A stretch of 64,000 nucleotides of DNA from CAYUEN01 sp964443745 (lineage in GTDB: Bacteria; Campylobacterota; Campylobacteria; Campylobacterales; QNZT01): contig CAYUEN010000004.1 of NCBI GenBank assembly GCA_964443745.1, positions 1 through 64,000 of the forward strand, written 5' to 3'. Under the pieces are notes generated by a model, which saw only the letters and a program-made list of their open reading frames with translations, had not been told where the DNA came from and did no database searches. Positions 42,368 to 51,686 of the stretch are shown here, piece after piece (the first letter of the stretch is position 1; each line of letters opens with the position of its first letter). Both the position numbers and the translations under genes were made by a program.

Positions 42368-43999
42368 ATGCAACGCCTGAACAAAATCGAAAAACTCAAA
42401 GCCGCCATGCCTCCTTTCAGTTTTCGCCAAAGGCTACGGACACTCGATCCGGAGGCGCTGACGGAAGCGGATCGTTTCTATCTGAAAAATTTCGGTATCT
42501 ACAATATCAAACTCCGTCCCGAAGCCTTCATGATACGCCTGAGGATCGCGGGGGGACGCATCGACAGGCAAAAAGTGCGAATCCTCGCACGAATCGCCGA
42601 CGAATACGACTTGAAAATCGTGTTGACGACGCGTGCCCAGATCGAACTGCACAATCTTGACGCGAAAAACCTTTTTAAAGTCTACGATTTGCTGCGGCGG
42701 TATCGATTTTCGTCGTTGCAGACGCTGAGCGACAACGTGAGAAATATCGTGACCGATCCGTACGACGGCCTGCTTCCCCAAAGCCCCTATGCGGTCTATC
42801 CGCTGATCGAAAAGATGCAGGATTTCGTGCTCGACGATCCGGAGTGGATGGGAATGCTACCGAGGAAATTCAACACGGCGATCACCGCGAACGAAGCTTG
42901 TCATGAGGCTTTTTTTCACAACGATCTTCTTTTCGCTCCGGCTGCAAAAGGGCGGATGCGGGGTTTTAACCTCTATCTGGGCGGCAAAAATTCCGAAACG
43001 GCGCGAAGTGCGAATCTGTTCGTTCTCTACGAAGAGGTGTTTTGGATCTTTGTCGCGGTGCTTCGGGCCTACAGACGTTACGGGCTGCGCGCTTCCCGTT
43101 CGAAAGCCCGGCTTTTTCATCTGTTGCGGGAGATTTCGATGGAGCGGTTTCGGGAGTATATCGGTGAATTTTCTTCCGTTCCTTTGCGACCGGAAGGGAA
43201 ACTTCTTCTGAAAAAAGTACCGATCGCTCCGTTTCGGGAACTCTCCGACGGCCGCTACGGGGTGTGTTATCAGACGCGTTTTGGAGAGATCTCTTCGCGG
43301 GAGCTCTCCCGGATAGCCGATTTCGTCGAAAAGAAGGGATTGGAGATTCGTCTCTCCACCAGCCAAAATCTCCATCTGTTGGGACTGGATGATAAAAAGA
43401 CGCCTTTCGCGCGGATCGAGGGCGCTTCGCATACGTTCGCATGTGCGGGTAGCCGGTACTGCGCTCTTTCGCTCTGGGATGTCAAAGGCGAGACGTCCTA
43501 TTTGCCGATGGGGCGTATCGAACGGCTGGATATACGCGTGGGTTTCAGCGGTTGTTTGAAGGGTTGCGGCCACCATCATCATGTCGATATCGGGCTGGTG
43601 GGGCTTCGCACCAACCTCTTCGGCCCTACGGACAAAGCGGCCAGGCTCTTTTTGGGCGGAGTCTATACCCGAGGCCTCGCGCCGGCGCGCCTGCTTTTTT
43701 ACGTCGTGCCGCTTGCACATCTTCATGAAGTGGTTTCGGAGATTCTCGACGCCTTCGAAGAGAGCGGATTTTCGGATTTCGAACGTTACAGCATGGAGCG
43801 TCTCAACCGCTTTAGCGAAGGATTGCTGCGTCTATGGCTGCTCGCCAGGCTCTATTTGAGGCGAAAGATCGCTTTGGAGGCGGTTTCCGAGGCGCGGATG
43901 TTCGAAAAACTGCGTACCCTCGAAGGGTTTCCCGAGGAAGAGGATTACGAAGGGGCCACACGTCTGATAATGCATGCCCTCTGGGATACGAAAAAATAG
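42368..43999 (+). CDS. Nitrite/sulfite reductase with sirohaem and 4Fe-4S site
   Basis: A 543-residue protein of the nitrite/sulfite reductase family: an N-terminal ferredoxin-like half (KLRPEAFMIRLRIAGG-type strand then TTRAQIELHNL), a centre with DNVRNIV, and the cluster/sirohaem motif C-x5-C (CAGSRYC) plus C-x3-C (GCLKGC) followed by GHHHHVDIGLVG. It may reduce sulfite to sulfide or nitrite to ammonia for assimilation; both are six-electron reactions, and the motif does not separate them. The ATG at 42368 has GGGAGG upstream. It follows lipA by 109 bases; sulfide could supply LipA clusters, an inference only. Confidence 0.85.
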   Translation: MQRLNKIEKLKAAMPPFSFRQRLRTLDPEALTEADRFYLKNFGIYNIKLRPEAFMIRLRIAGGRIDRQKVRILARIADEYDLKIVLTTRAQIELHNLDAKNLFKVYDLLRRYRFSSLQTLSDNVRNIVTDPYDGLLPQSPYAVYPLIEKMQDFVLDDPEWMGMLPRKFNTAITANEACHEAFFHNDLLFAPAAKGRMRGFNLYLGGKNSETARSANLFVLYEEVFWIFVAVLRAYRRYGLRASRSKARLFHLLREISMERFREYIGEFSSVPLRPEGKLLLKKVPIAPFRELSDGRYGVCYQTRFGEISSRELSRIADFVEKKGLEIRLSTSQNLHLLGLDDKKTPFARIEGASHTFACAGSRYCALSLWDVKGETSYLPMGRIERLDIRVGFSGCLKGCGHHHHVDIGLVGLRTNLFGPTDKAARLFLGGVYTRGLAPARLLFYVVPLAHLHEVVSEILDAFEESGFSDFERYSMERLNRFSEGLLRLWLLARLYLRRKIALEAVSEARMFEKLRTLEGFPEEEDYEGATRLIMHALWDTKK

Positions 44000-44023
44000 A
44001 GAAGAATTTCGATGAAGTAAAGC

Positions 44024-44048
44024 CCAAGCGCCGTTTTCGTGCGCTTGG
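44024..44048. terminator. Hairpin between converging genes
   Basis: CCAAGCGC and GCGCTTGG form a perfect 8-pair stem with a 9-base loop, between the reductase end and the outer-membrane protein end. No T run follows on the plus strand, so termination strength is uncertain. Confidence 0.45.
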
Positions 44049-44089
44049 ATAATACACCTTGCGTAAAAGTACGCAGGCACTGAAGAGTC

Positions 44090-47000
44090 TCAATATTTCC
44101 CGACGAGGTTCACGAACCATCCCTGGGCGTCGTAGTCGTTGGTGTGGGTCAGATCGTCGCTGAAACTGCTGAAGTTGTAGCCAATCCCCACTTTCATATG
44201 TTCGCCGACCGTTTTGTAAAGTCCCGCGAGCAGACCGCTTTTTGTGACGTCGTCGTCATCGTCAAGCCAATGCATCTCCATCAAAGCGTCCCAACTGCTG
44301 AGCAGATGGTAGTTGAGCCTGAACGCGGCGAGTCTGAGCGCACTTTCGTACCATACGCCCGCGTCACGGTTTTGTCTTAGTTTGTAGCGTTTGTATCCCA
44401 GTTTTCCTCCCACGCTCCAGCGGTTGCCGAGCAGCCAGGAGAGTTCGGCTTCGACGATATGGGATTTTTCGTCCGGTCTGATGTCGCTTTGCGCGGTGGT
44501 CACCAAATCGTAGAGATAGGTGTATTTCGCGATCATGTTGAAACGCGGCTCGCTGACCGGTCGCCATGCGAATCCGATGCCCGTTTCGATGAATTTGGCG
44601 ATATTGGTGTCGGAAAGACGATCGCGGGTGAGGGAGTAGTTGAGTTTGGCGAGCAGTTGCCAGGAGGGATCGAGTCTGTATCGGATCTTGTTGGCGGTCA
44701 GATATTGACGCTGCTTTTTGGTATCGGATTTGTCTTCCCTATATTCCAGTTTCGAGGAGGCGCGCAGTCTCTTGTCGGCATAATGGATTCCTCCGGATAT
44801 GGAGTTTCGTCTGATCGTATCGGTTTCGGTGAGCCGGATTCCCTGGAGGGAGAGGTCGTAGGTGAGATAACGGCTCGCGGCATAGCTAAGACCAAACGTA
44901 TGGCCGATACCGTCGCTTTCGTCTCCGCCGACGAATTGATGTTCGCTGTAGATTTCGAGCGCTTTCGTGATTTGGCTTCTTTGTCCGACGGTGAAGACGT
45001 CGCGCTTCCCTTCGGTGCGGTCGGTGCTGATGGTGTAAGTGCCGTAAATCGTGCGCGCGTCGCTCAGCGCGTAATCGGCTCCCAATTGCAGGGCGTCACC
45101 CCTCTCTCCCGTACTCGCTTCGGCATGCATTGTCATTTTGGATAGATGGGCGTTCGCGCCGACGGTATAGAGATCGTTGTCGGTATAGGTGCCTTTTTTG
45201 TCGATCGTTTGCTGTACGATGGTATAAAGATCAAACCATGAATTGAGCGCATATCCCAGCTTCACGGCGGCGAGTGTCCCTTCACCGTCTCCGGTGGTGC
45301 GTTCCTCCTTGATGTAGCTGGCTTGTGCCGCGGCGAGAAAGCGCCCCTTCTTCATATCGACCTGTGCGCTTAAGTGGGTGTCGCTTCGTTCTCCGCGCTC
45401 GTTTTTGGTCGCGCGTGCCTGGAGGCCGGTGTGGGCATCCATTTTTACGCTCGCTTCGATTCCCATATCTTCGCTCGCTTCGTTCGAATCGGAAACGTAA
45501 CGTCTGGAAGAGTAGCCGGCTTGACGCCTTTTCCACCAGGCTCCGACGGCACCGTCGGGAGCGTCGGGGTGGAGATCTTTCAGGTCGACGCGGCTTTCGA
45601 CGCCGACCGCTTCACCGCTTTGGGGCGTGAGTCCGTCGTCCAGAGAGTGGAAACTCAAGCCGCCGTCCAAAGACTCCAGACTCGGTGCAAAAGTCTCCCT
45701 CCCTTCGGTTTTGGCGTATTCGAGTTTCAGATAGCTGCGTTCGTTCGCTTTGAGTGTCAGATCCGCCCCTTTGAGCTCGTAGTCTCTTCCTTCGCGATCT
45801 TCATGGGCGTAGGTGGCCCCGAGCGCGACATGGTCGTTGATCCACCGTTTGCCTCTGGCGCCGTAGGTGGCGCGGTCGGGTTCGAAACCGTCCGGAACGT
45901 ATTCGTAATCGACCATCAGATAGAGGCGGTCTCCATCGAGCGGCTTATCCTTGATCAACGATGGGCCTTTCTCCTTGACGACGCTCATAAGAGGACGGGA
46001 GAGGATGATGCGTCCTTGGAGATCGTCGATTTCGTAATCCCGGCCGCGTACGAGGGGGATACTGCGGATCGTGCGGTCTCCGTTTTTCTGGCGTACCTCC
46101 ACCCACACTTTGGCGCTTCCCTCGACGATATCGGTATGTTTGAGATAATAGAGACTCCCGCCCGTTCCGAGAAAACGGTTGTGCGCCAATACCGACTGCG
46201 CGGGGGAGGCGTAGAGGATCAGGTCGCTTTCGGTGTCGTTTTGATTCGTGGTGTCGGTGGAGCTGTATTTGAGTTTGGCGCCGTAGAGAGAACGGTCGAC
46301 CTGGGCGAATTCGTTTCCTGTGATTCCGGTGTTGTAATCTCCCCAAAGGGCGCTCGATTTGTCCCAGTCGACTCTGACGTAGAGTCTACCCTGGGAGTCG
46401 GCGTCGGAGCGAAGCGAAGCCCCGTCACCGTAAACGTAGTAGTAACGGTCGGGATCCAAATGCCTGAAAAGCGTCCTGGGATCTTTGCGGTCGAACGTCT
46501 TGGCTATATTCTCCAACTCCTCTTGCTGCGTATCCATCTGAGCGGTAATCAGATATTTGCCTTTGATCTTCCCTTTCAGATAGAAAGCGAGCCTTCCTTC
46601 GGTGAAGATGTCCTCGTCATGATAGGTATCGGAGGTAAGCGGCGCGATATGTCCGGAAATGTCGTATTTGCCGATCGTCGCGTCGGCGATACCGACCATG
46701 AAGAAGTAGGTGTCCTTTACGTTTACCGAAAGACGCTTTTTGTAGATTCGCCCTTTGGGATCCATCATCGCCATCAAGATTTTCTGTTTTCCGACGGGCT
46801 TGATCTCTTCGACGACGAAGCGGCCCCTCTCGTCGATACGGACGTTTTCGCCTTCGATGTTGAGTTTGTAGTCGGCGGGGATCTTCTCTCCGTAGATTCG
46901 TACTCTTGCGCCACGAATGGGAATGTGCGCGGTTTTGAGATGACTCTTGCCGTAGATCAGATCGGCGGGATTTTGCAGCGGGGTGGAAGCGGGAGATTCG

Positions 47001-47593
47001 CCGAGCCGTACCGATCGCTCCGCCGTCTGGTCGTAGCGGCCCGATTTGTCGTAAACCCTTAAAACGTAGTAAATCCGCATACCGTTTTGAAGCTTCATAC
47101 CCGAAGCTGTATCGCCTTTCCAGACGATTTTTTGCGGCAATCCTTTACCCTCGAAAAGTTTGAGAGGGAGATTGCGTCCGACATGGTCTTTGGTATATAG
47201 CACCATTTGATAGCGGTTGAAGAAGTCGCGGTAGTTGTTGTAGGTCGCGAATGTCAGCGGATGCAGGAGGTGTCCGTCGGCTATTTGCGCGTATTCGTAC
47301 GTTTTGATGTCCAGATGTCGCCGGATATTCGCCGGATCGCTGGTGGTCCAGATGACGCCGCCGTTTTCGAGGCGGAGGGTTCCGGTCTCCTTGATTACCT
47401 TGGTCCGGGTGGTCTGCAAAGAGACGTCGGCCCGTCTGTTTTTGGCCATACCTTTGCTGGGAGCGTCGTTGACGGCTATAGGATCGCATTCGCTCTTGTC
47501 GACGATTTCCACGCTGAAAGGCGCTTGTGCCGCCTCGAGTGCCGAAAGCGTCATCAGGGTCGCCAGACTGTAACGTATCAGAGAGGTTTTCAT
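44090..47593 (-). CDS. Giant outer-membrane beta-barrel protein
   Basis: A 1167-residue exported protein. A signal peptide (residues 1-23) precedes an N-terminal region with several beta domains. Residues about 330-560 contain a conserved element recognised in large bacterial surface proteins: LFRHLDPDRYYYVYGDGAS, LYVRVDWDKSSALWGDYNTG, QVDRSLYGAKLKY and GSLYYLKHTDIVEGSAKVWVEV. The last 500 residues alternate amphipathic strands and short turns with aromatic ends and finish in LVGKY, an outer-membrane barrel C-terminus. It is 4 bases overlapped by the OmpA-like gene and probably works with it. Function unknown. Confidence 0.8.
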   Translation of the reverse strand: MKTSLIRYSLATLMTLSALEAAQAPFSVEIVDKSECDPIAVNDAPSKGMAKNRRADVSLQTTRTKVIKETGTLRLENGGVIWTTSDPANIRRHLDIKTYEYAQIADGHLLHPLTFATYNNYRDFFNRYQMVLYTKDHVGRNLPLKLFEGKGLPQKIVWKGDTASGMKLQNGMRIYYVLRVYDKSGRYDQTAERSVRLGESPASTPLQNPADLIYGKSHLKTAHIPIRGARVRIYGEKIPADYKLNIEGENVRIDERGRFVVEEIKPVGKQKILMAMMDPKGRIYKKRLSVNVKDTYFFMVGIADATIGKYDISGHIAPLTSDTYHDEDIFTEGRLAFYLKGKIKGKYLITAQMDTQQEELENIAKTFDRKDPRTLFRHLDPDRYYYVYGDGASLRSDADSQGRLYVRVDWDKSSALWGDYNTGITGNEFAQVDRSLYGAKLKYSSTDTTNQNDTESDLILYASPAQSVLAHNRFLGTGGSLYYLKHTDIVEGSAKVWVEVRQKNGDRTIRSIPLVRGRDYEIDDLQGRIILSRPLMSVVKEKGPSLIKDKPLDGDRLYLMVDYEYVPDGFEPDRATYGARGKRWINDHVALGATYAHEDREGRDYELKGADLTLKANERSYLKLEYAKTEGRETFAPSLESLDGGLSFHSLDDGLTPQSGEAVGVESRVDLKDLHPDAPDGAVGAWWKRRQAGYSSRRYVSDSNEASEDMGIEASVKMDAHTGLQARATKNERGERSDTHLSAQVDMKKGRFLAAAQASYIKEERTTGDGEGTLAAVKLGYALNSWFDLYTIVQQTIDKKGTYTDNDLYTVGANAHLSKMTMHAEASTGERGDALQLGADYALSDARTIYGTYTISTDRTEGKRDVFTVGQRSQITKALEIYSEHQFVGGDESDGIGHTFGLSYAASRYLTYDLSLQGIRLTETDTIRRNSISGGIHYADKRLRASSKLEYREDKSDTKKQRQYLTANKIRYRLDPSWQLLAKLNYSLTRDRLSDTNIAKFIETGIGFAWRPVSEPRFNMIAKYTYLYDLVTTAQSDIRPDEKSHIVEAELSWLLGNRWSVGGKLGYKRYKLRQNRDAGVWYESALRLAAFRLNYHLLSSWDALMEMHWLDDDDDVTKSGLLAGLYKTVGEHMKVGIGYNFSSFSDDLTHTNDYDAQGWFVNLVGKY

Positions 47594-48525
47594 TTTTCGC
47601 CTCCGCTTCTCTTTTCGCATTTCGTGCCGAGGACGGTGCACTCTTTGGGAAGCCTGGGCGGATTGGGTTTGCCCCACCAGTCGTATTTGGGATCGAACCA
47701 CACTTCGCCGCATTTGTCCAGATAGGTGATCTTGACCCGTTTCATCAAATCTTTTCCGATGCGGTATCTAAGCTCTTTGTAAACGGTTTGTGCGCGTCTT
47801 TTGGCGAGTTTCGTGTTGTACCATTTGGGAGCTCTGGCGTCCGTATTTCCGGTGATGGTGATCTTCCCGCCACGATATTTTCGGATCGTTTTGGCGATTT
47901 TGTCGAGTTCGCACACCTGATCGGGACGGATGCATGCTTTGTCGGAATCGAAAAAGATCGATCCGATTTCGATCCGGACCGTTTCGTCCACGTTTCTGGT
48001 TTTTTCCACTTTCGCGACAAACGGTGTCTGTTTCGGCAACTTCACGCCGAAATCGATCCGGTTGAGCTGACCTGCGGTGATTCGGTAGACTCTGGGGTTT
48101 TCGGTAGTGACAAGGGCTCCCTCGGGTAGGGATGCGCGATCGATTTTGACGATGGCGTTACGGCCGCGACTGCCGAACCCTCCGCTTTCGCAATCGGGTA
48201 TGTGATAGCGTCCGTAGGCATCCGTTTCGATGACAAGCCCCCTCGCGGTGGCCAGCCGCACACCGGGAATTCCCCGTTCGTTTTTCTGCTGGATTCCGTC
48301 TTCGTTGGGATCTTCGAAAACGGTTCCTACGAGCGTCGCGCAATCGGTAAAGAGAGAAAAGGTATCGGAAACCTCCCCGTCCGGTCCGATCGGTGGAGGT
48401 GGAGGGGTCACGGGTGGTGGAGGTGGAGGGGGAATGTACCGACTCTTCGGAGTTTCCGCGCCGGAAGCAGTAAGTATTAGAAAAAATAATCCTATGAAAG
48501 CGGTGAAAATTCGTGATATATGCAT
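47590..48525 (-). CDS. SdrD-like plus OmpA domain exported protein
   Basis: A 311-residue protein: signal peptide (1-23), two polyproline runs (about residues 31-45), a beta-sandwich region like the SdrD B domain (GTVFEDPNEDGIQQKNERGI, GVRLATARGLVIETDAYGRYHI) and a C-terminal OmpA peptidoglycan-binding domain (FFDSDKACIRPDQ, GNTDARAPKWYNTKLAKRRA). It therefore bridges the wall to the barrel protein encoded directly after it. The ATG at 48525 follows GGAG. C-terminal cysteines (ECTVLGTKC) may make a disulfide. It is divergent from the HAD gene. Confidence 0.82.
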   Translation of the reverse strand: MHISRIFTAFIGLFFLILTASGAETPKSRYIPPPPPPPVTPPPPPIGPDGEVSDTFSLFTDCATLVGTVFEDPNEDGIQQKNERGIPGVRLATARGLVIETDAYGRYHIPDCESGGFGSRGRNAIVKIDRASLPEGALVTTENPRVYRITAGQLNRIDFGVKLPKQTPFVAKVEKTRNVDETVRIEIGSIFFDSDKACIRPDQVCELDKIAKTIRKYRGGKITITGNTDARAPKWYNTKLAKRRAQTVYKELRYRIGKDLMKRVKITYLDKCGEVWFDPKYDWWGKPNPPRLPKECTVLGTKCEKRSGGEK

Positions 48526-48545
48526 CTAAGTGCTCCGTTTGAGTG

Positions 48546-48551
48546 TATAAT
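48546..48551 (+). promoter_or_regulatory. Probable -10 element for the HAD phosphatase gene
   Basis: TATAAT within GTGTATAATATAG in the 74-base divergent spacer. The opposite strand here also reads TATTATACA, so the same site could serve the OmpA-like gene. Confidence 0.45.
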
Positions 48552-48599
48552 ATAGAGATAAAATCGGCAAATTCAAAATATTGTTTAAAAGGAGCGGTT

Positions 48600-49355
48600 A
48601 TGAAGATGATCAAAGGGTTGCTCTTCGATATCGGTGGGGTTCTTTATGTAGGCGAAAAACCGATCGAAGGTGCGCGCGAAACGATCATGATGCTTCGAAA
48701 AACCTATCCGATGCGGTTTCTTACCAATGCGACGCGCAAAACGCCGCGATCGATATTGGCGAAATTGCGTGGAATGGGGTTTTCTCTGAAAGATGAAGAG
48801 CTCTTTACCGCACTGGATGCCGCCAGACGTTACGTTTCGGATCGTGACGGTCGCGTCTATACCGTGTTGACGGACGAAGCGGAAGCGTGGTTTGCGAACC
48901 TGAAATCCGACAAGCCCGATTTCGTAGTGGTGGGCGATGCCCATACCAATTTCGACTACCGCCGTCTCAACGGAGCTTTCAGAGCGCTGATGGAGGGGGC
49001 GGAGTTGATCGCGGCGGCGAAAAACCGCTATTTCAAAGACGAAGACGGCGAGCTTTCGCTGGATGCGGGCGGGTTCATCGCCGCGTTGGAGTATGCAGCG
49101 GGAAAAGAGGCGAAAATCGTCGGAAAACCGAGTGAAGCGTTTTTTCGTATGGCGGTCGATTCGATGGGGCTGGAGCCGGAGGAGGTATTGATGGTGGGAG
49201 ACGATATCGAATCGGATGTCAAAGGGGCGCAGGATGCGGGATTGAGAGCGGTACTTGTACAGACGGGTAAATATCGCGAAGAAGATCTCAGGAAAGGTAT
49301 CGTACCCGATGCGGTTTTGACGGATGTGACGGCACTGCCTTCGCTACTGATGTAG
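48600..49355 (+). CDS. HAD-IIA phosphatase (HDHD2/LHPP-like)
   Basis: A 251-residue phosphatase of the HAD superfamily with a C2 cap. The nucleophile motif is GLLFDIGGVLYVG: the first Asp is kept, but the usual second Asp is Gly, as in the HDHD2/LHPP group where the position is Ser. Motif II is FLTNAT, motif III KIVGKPSEAFF and motif IV MVGDDIESDVKGA. The ATG at 48600 follows AAAGGAG. Substrate is unknown; LHPP-type members act on phospholysine, phosphohistidine or pyrophosphate. Confidence 0.87.
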   Translation: MKMIKGLLFDIGGVLYVGEKPIEGARETIMMLRKTYPMRFLTNATRKTPRSILAKLRGMGFSLKDEELFTALDAARRYVSDRDGRVYTVLTDEAEAWFANLKSDKPDFVVVGDAHTNFDYRRLNGAFRALMEGAELIAAAKNRYFKDEDGELSLDAGGFIAALEYAAGKEAKIVGKPSEAFFRMAVDSMGLEPEEVLMVGDDIESDVKGAQDAGLRAVLVQTGKYREEDLRKGIVPDAVLTDVTALPSLLM

Positions 49356-49386
49356 AAGAAAGAGGATATTCCCCAAAAGGGGAGAA

Positions 49387-51033
49387 TCACTCCTGCAGGT
49401 GGGGTGTCTCCAGATCGATCATCGCGACGAAGCAGATACCATGGGGAGTGTTGTAGTCGATGGTCAGTTCACCACCGAGTAGATGAACCAGATGTGCCAG
49501 GCGAAAAAGCGGTGCAAGCGGACTCGAGTGGTCGTACTGGAGATGTTGGTCTTTTTTGTAGAACTGGCTTCTGACGATAAGACGCCGCTCTTTTTCGGAG
49601 ATGTGGCTCTGATGGTCGCAAACGGTAATACGGATTGCGGTTTTGGCCTCTTTTTCCGCCACCTGGTCGAAAAAAACATCGATTTGGTTTTGGCTCGATG
49701 TTTGTTGTTGTAGATAGTGGAAAGGCAAACGCACGACTTCCACGATTTTTTGCAGATCTCCCATACAGCTGTCAGGAAGTGACGGGTCAATTTTGTATAC
49801 GAGCTTTTGTTTGCGCTTTCTACTCTCCTGGATCAACGCATCTATCAGAGACCTGAACTCTTCCAGCGGATTGAATTGGTGCAACTGGAGAGGTTTGGGT
49901 ATATAGTGCGTATCCATCTCGTTCAGAGCGCGTTCCTCTTTGCGGATATTGGTCAGGGGGAGTGCCGAATCGCTCTCTTTCGAAACGCTTCTTAGGGTAG
50001 CGGTCTCCTCTTTGGGTGTAGCCTCTTTTTTTGATCTTCTCTCTTTGAGATAATCGAGCGTGATGTAGTCGTCGGGTCTGTATCCCTTTTTGAAAAGAGA
50101 CCTCGACGAAATGACGATCAAGACGAACGCTCCGAAAGTCACCAAGATATAGAGTAGAGGTTGCAAATAGAAGAGATCTTCCTTTTCGGTCGAATATTCG
50201 ATATCGCGAATGATCTGCTCCTCGAAATCGGAGAGTTTGTCTGTCCAACTGTTTAAATGTCCTACCCAGGCGGTAGCGCTGATAGTGTAGTTTCCAGATG
50301 AAGCGTGTCGCACAACGGGGATACGGATAGTCCGCATCGACTCCGCAAAAGCGACAGGATCGGAAAAAAGTTTGATGCCGAGTTTCGTAGAAGCCTCTTT
50401 TCGGGGAAAACGGTACGATGTCAGTAACGTCTCCCACAATCGAAGCTCTTTGGCGTTCATGGGTTTGTTGCGTCCGAGTATAAAAGCGATATAACTCTTT
50501 TCCTGTGAGAGCGTGAGCATAAAATCGATACTCTCTTGATAGAGGGAGAGGGCGTTGTCGTATGAGGGGATCGTGTCTATGACCTCTTTGAGCGTTTTGT
50601 GGAGAGAACCGATGATCTCGTCTTGAAAATAGTCGAAGAGGATATTGTGGTATTCCGGTGTCACGACGTCGATACGCGAACGGACGTACTGGAGATTTTC
50701 ACCTATTTCCGAAAGCCTTCTGGGAAGATCGGGAAGAATTTTCGAATCGGCGAGTGTTTGGAGTCTTTTAAGTTGATCGTCGGTCTCTTTTCTCGCTTTT
50801 TCTAGTTGATTGAAATCGGTTTTCCCTCCATAACCGAGATAGACCGCGCTAAGTGCCTGTTCGTTTGTGATGGCATGCAGTGATTTTGTCGAAGCTTCGA
50901 GTAGAGAAAAGAGTGTGTCGTTCCGGGAAAGAGATTGATCTTGACGATAGTTTTGAAATATTTTAAAACTACCGAATCCAAAAACCAGAAGCGAAAGCAG
51001 CAGCAGAATAAAAGAGAGTGTTTTTTTCATCAT
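49387..51033 (-). CDS. NIT-domain membrane sensor with degenerate kinase domain
   Basis: A 548-residue protein: first membrane helix (about 5-22), a periplasmic helical region whose start fits the nitrate/nitrite-sensing NIT domain (ITNEQALSAVYLGYGG), second membrane helix (about 297-318) and a 230-residue cytoplasmic part. The latter has the shape of a histidine kinase ATPase domain, but the expected DxGxGI is DHQSHIS, the GxGLGL box is LAPLFRLAH, and no clear phospho-accepting H-box is seen; LLGGELTIDY and GICFVAM remain. It probably signals without its own kinase activity. It is last in an operon with three PilJ-type genes. Confidence 0.8.
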   Translation of the reverse strand: MMKKTLSFILLLLSLLVFGFGSFKIFQNYRQDQSLSRNDTLFSLLEASTKSLHAITNEQALSAVYLGYGGKTDFNQLEKARKETDDQLKRLQTLADSKILPDLPRRLSEIGENLQYVRSRIDVVTPEYHNILFDYFQDEIIGSLHKTLKEVIDTIPSYDNALSLYQESIDFMLTLSQEKSYIAFILGRNKPMNAKELRLWETLLTSYRFPRKEASTKLGIKLFSDPVAFAESMRTIRIPVVRHASSGNYTISATAWVGHLNSWTDKLSDFEEQIIRDIEYSTEKEDLFYLQPLLYILVTFGAFVLIVISSRSLFKKGYRPDDYITLDYLKERRSKKEATPKEETATLRSVSKESDSALPLTNIRKEERALNEMDTHYIPKPLQLHQFNPLEEFRSLIDALIQESRKRKQKLVYKIDPSLPDSCMGDLQKIVEVVRLPFHYLQQQTSSQNQIDVFFDQVAEKEAKTAIRITVCDHQSHISEKERRLIVRSQFYKKDQHLQYDHSSPLAPLFRLAHLVHLLGGELTIDYNTPHGICFVAMIDLETPHLQE

Positions 51034-51686
51034 TTGTTTCCAAGTCTTCCTTCCAGATCATACAGCGCATAGGATAAAATCGTAGGAATTTTTGTCTGGG
51101 TGTTGATCAGAGGTCTATAGTTTTTCCACAATTTCTTAATGGAGTCGTCCATCTTCATCGAAAGCGTATCGATTTTGTAGAGGGTCCTGGCGAGTTTTCC
51201 CGTATCGGAATCGAATCCGAGGTGATATTCCAGATAGGATCTGAATGCCGTGGCCAGATAGAGATTCATCTGCCAATTGCGGGGGATGGAGACCGTTTTG
51301 GGTTGAATCGATTCCGCACCTTCCTGCAGACCGGTACAGTAGTCGAGAATCTGCGTCATATTCTCCTTGGTCAGCTTTTTGGGAAGTGTCGATTTGATTT
51401 TGTCTTTACTGAAGGAGAGATACTCCAGGACGTTTTTGGCGTTGTCGTCCGGAGCGTTGATCGCCGCCTTTCGAAACGCTTTCTCCAGTGTATGGATCGT
51501 TCGCTCTATTTCGTCGGAGAGAAGCGGGTTGTGTGCATAGTAGTGAAGGAAAAGAGCGTCCGCCGCGATTTTTTGACTGGCATACTGTATCTGGGTGACC
51601 GCGATCACGAAATCCTGCATCGATGCGAAAAGTGTCGTCGAACACCACAACAGAAGAGAAGCGATTACTTTTTTGGAGATATACAT
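51030..51686 (-). CDS. Exported PilJ-like helical protein, divergent
   Basis: A 218-residue exported protein with a signal peptide ending at about residue 21 (LFAS). The mature protein is all helical. One segment, YASQKIAADALFLHYYAHN, keeps the SQ[KR]-x-A core of the PilJ/NarX-type motif seen clearly in the two upstream proteins; a second copy is not visible. It starts immediately after the stop of the upstream gene and overlaps the NIT gene by 4 bases. No catalytic residues are seen. It likely forms a four-helix bundle. Confidence 0.65.
   Translation of the reverse strand: MYISKKVIASLLLWCSTTLFASMQDFVIAVTQIQYASQKIAADALFLHYYAHNPLLSDEIERTIHTLEKAFRKAAINAPDDNAKNVLEYLSFSKDKIKSTLPKKLTKENMTQILDYCTGLQEGAESIQPKTVSIPRNWQMNLYLATAFRSYLEYHLGFDSDTGKLARTLYKIDTLSMKMDDSIKKLWKNYRPLINTQTKIPTILSYALYDLEGRLGNK

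Noticed and set aside
43560..43600. Run of four histidines after the reductase cluster motif as a metal-binding oddity
   Set aside because: GHHHHVDIG directly follows the conserved cysteine and resembles the family's normal GHHHxxDIG; it is not a tag or a separate site.
45374..47062. Long open frame (562 codons) antisense to the giant barrel gene
   Set aside because: The barrel gene has signal peptide, family motif and barrel end; the antisense frame has no recognisable motif, no ribosome binding site and low-complexity composition typical of a shadow.
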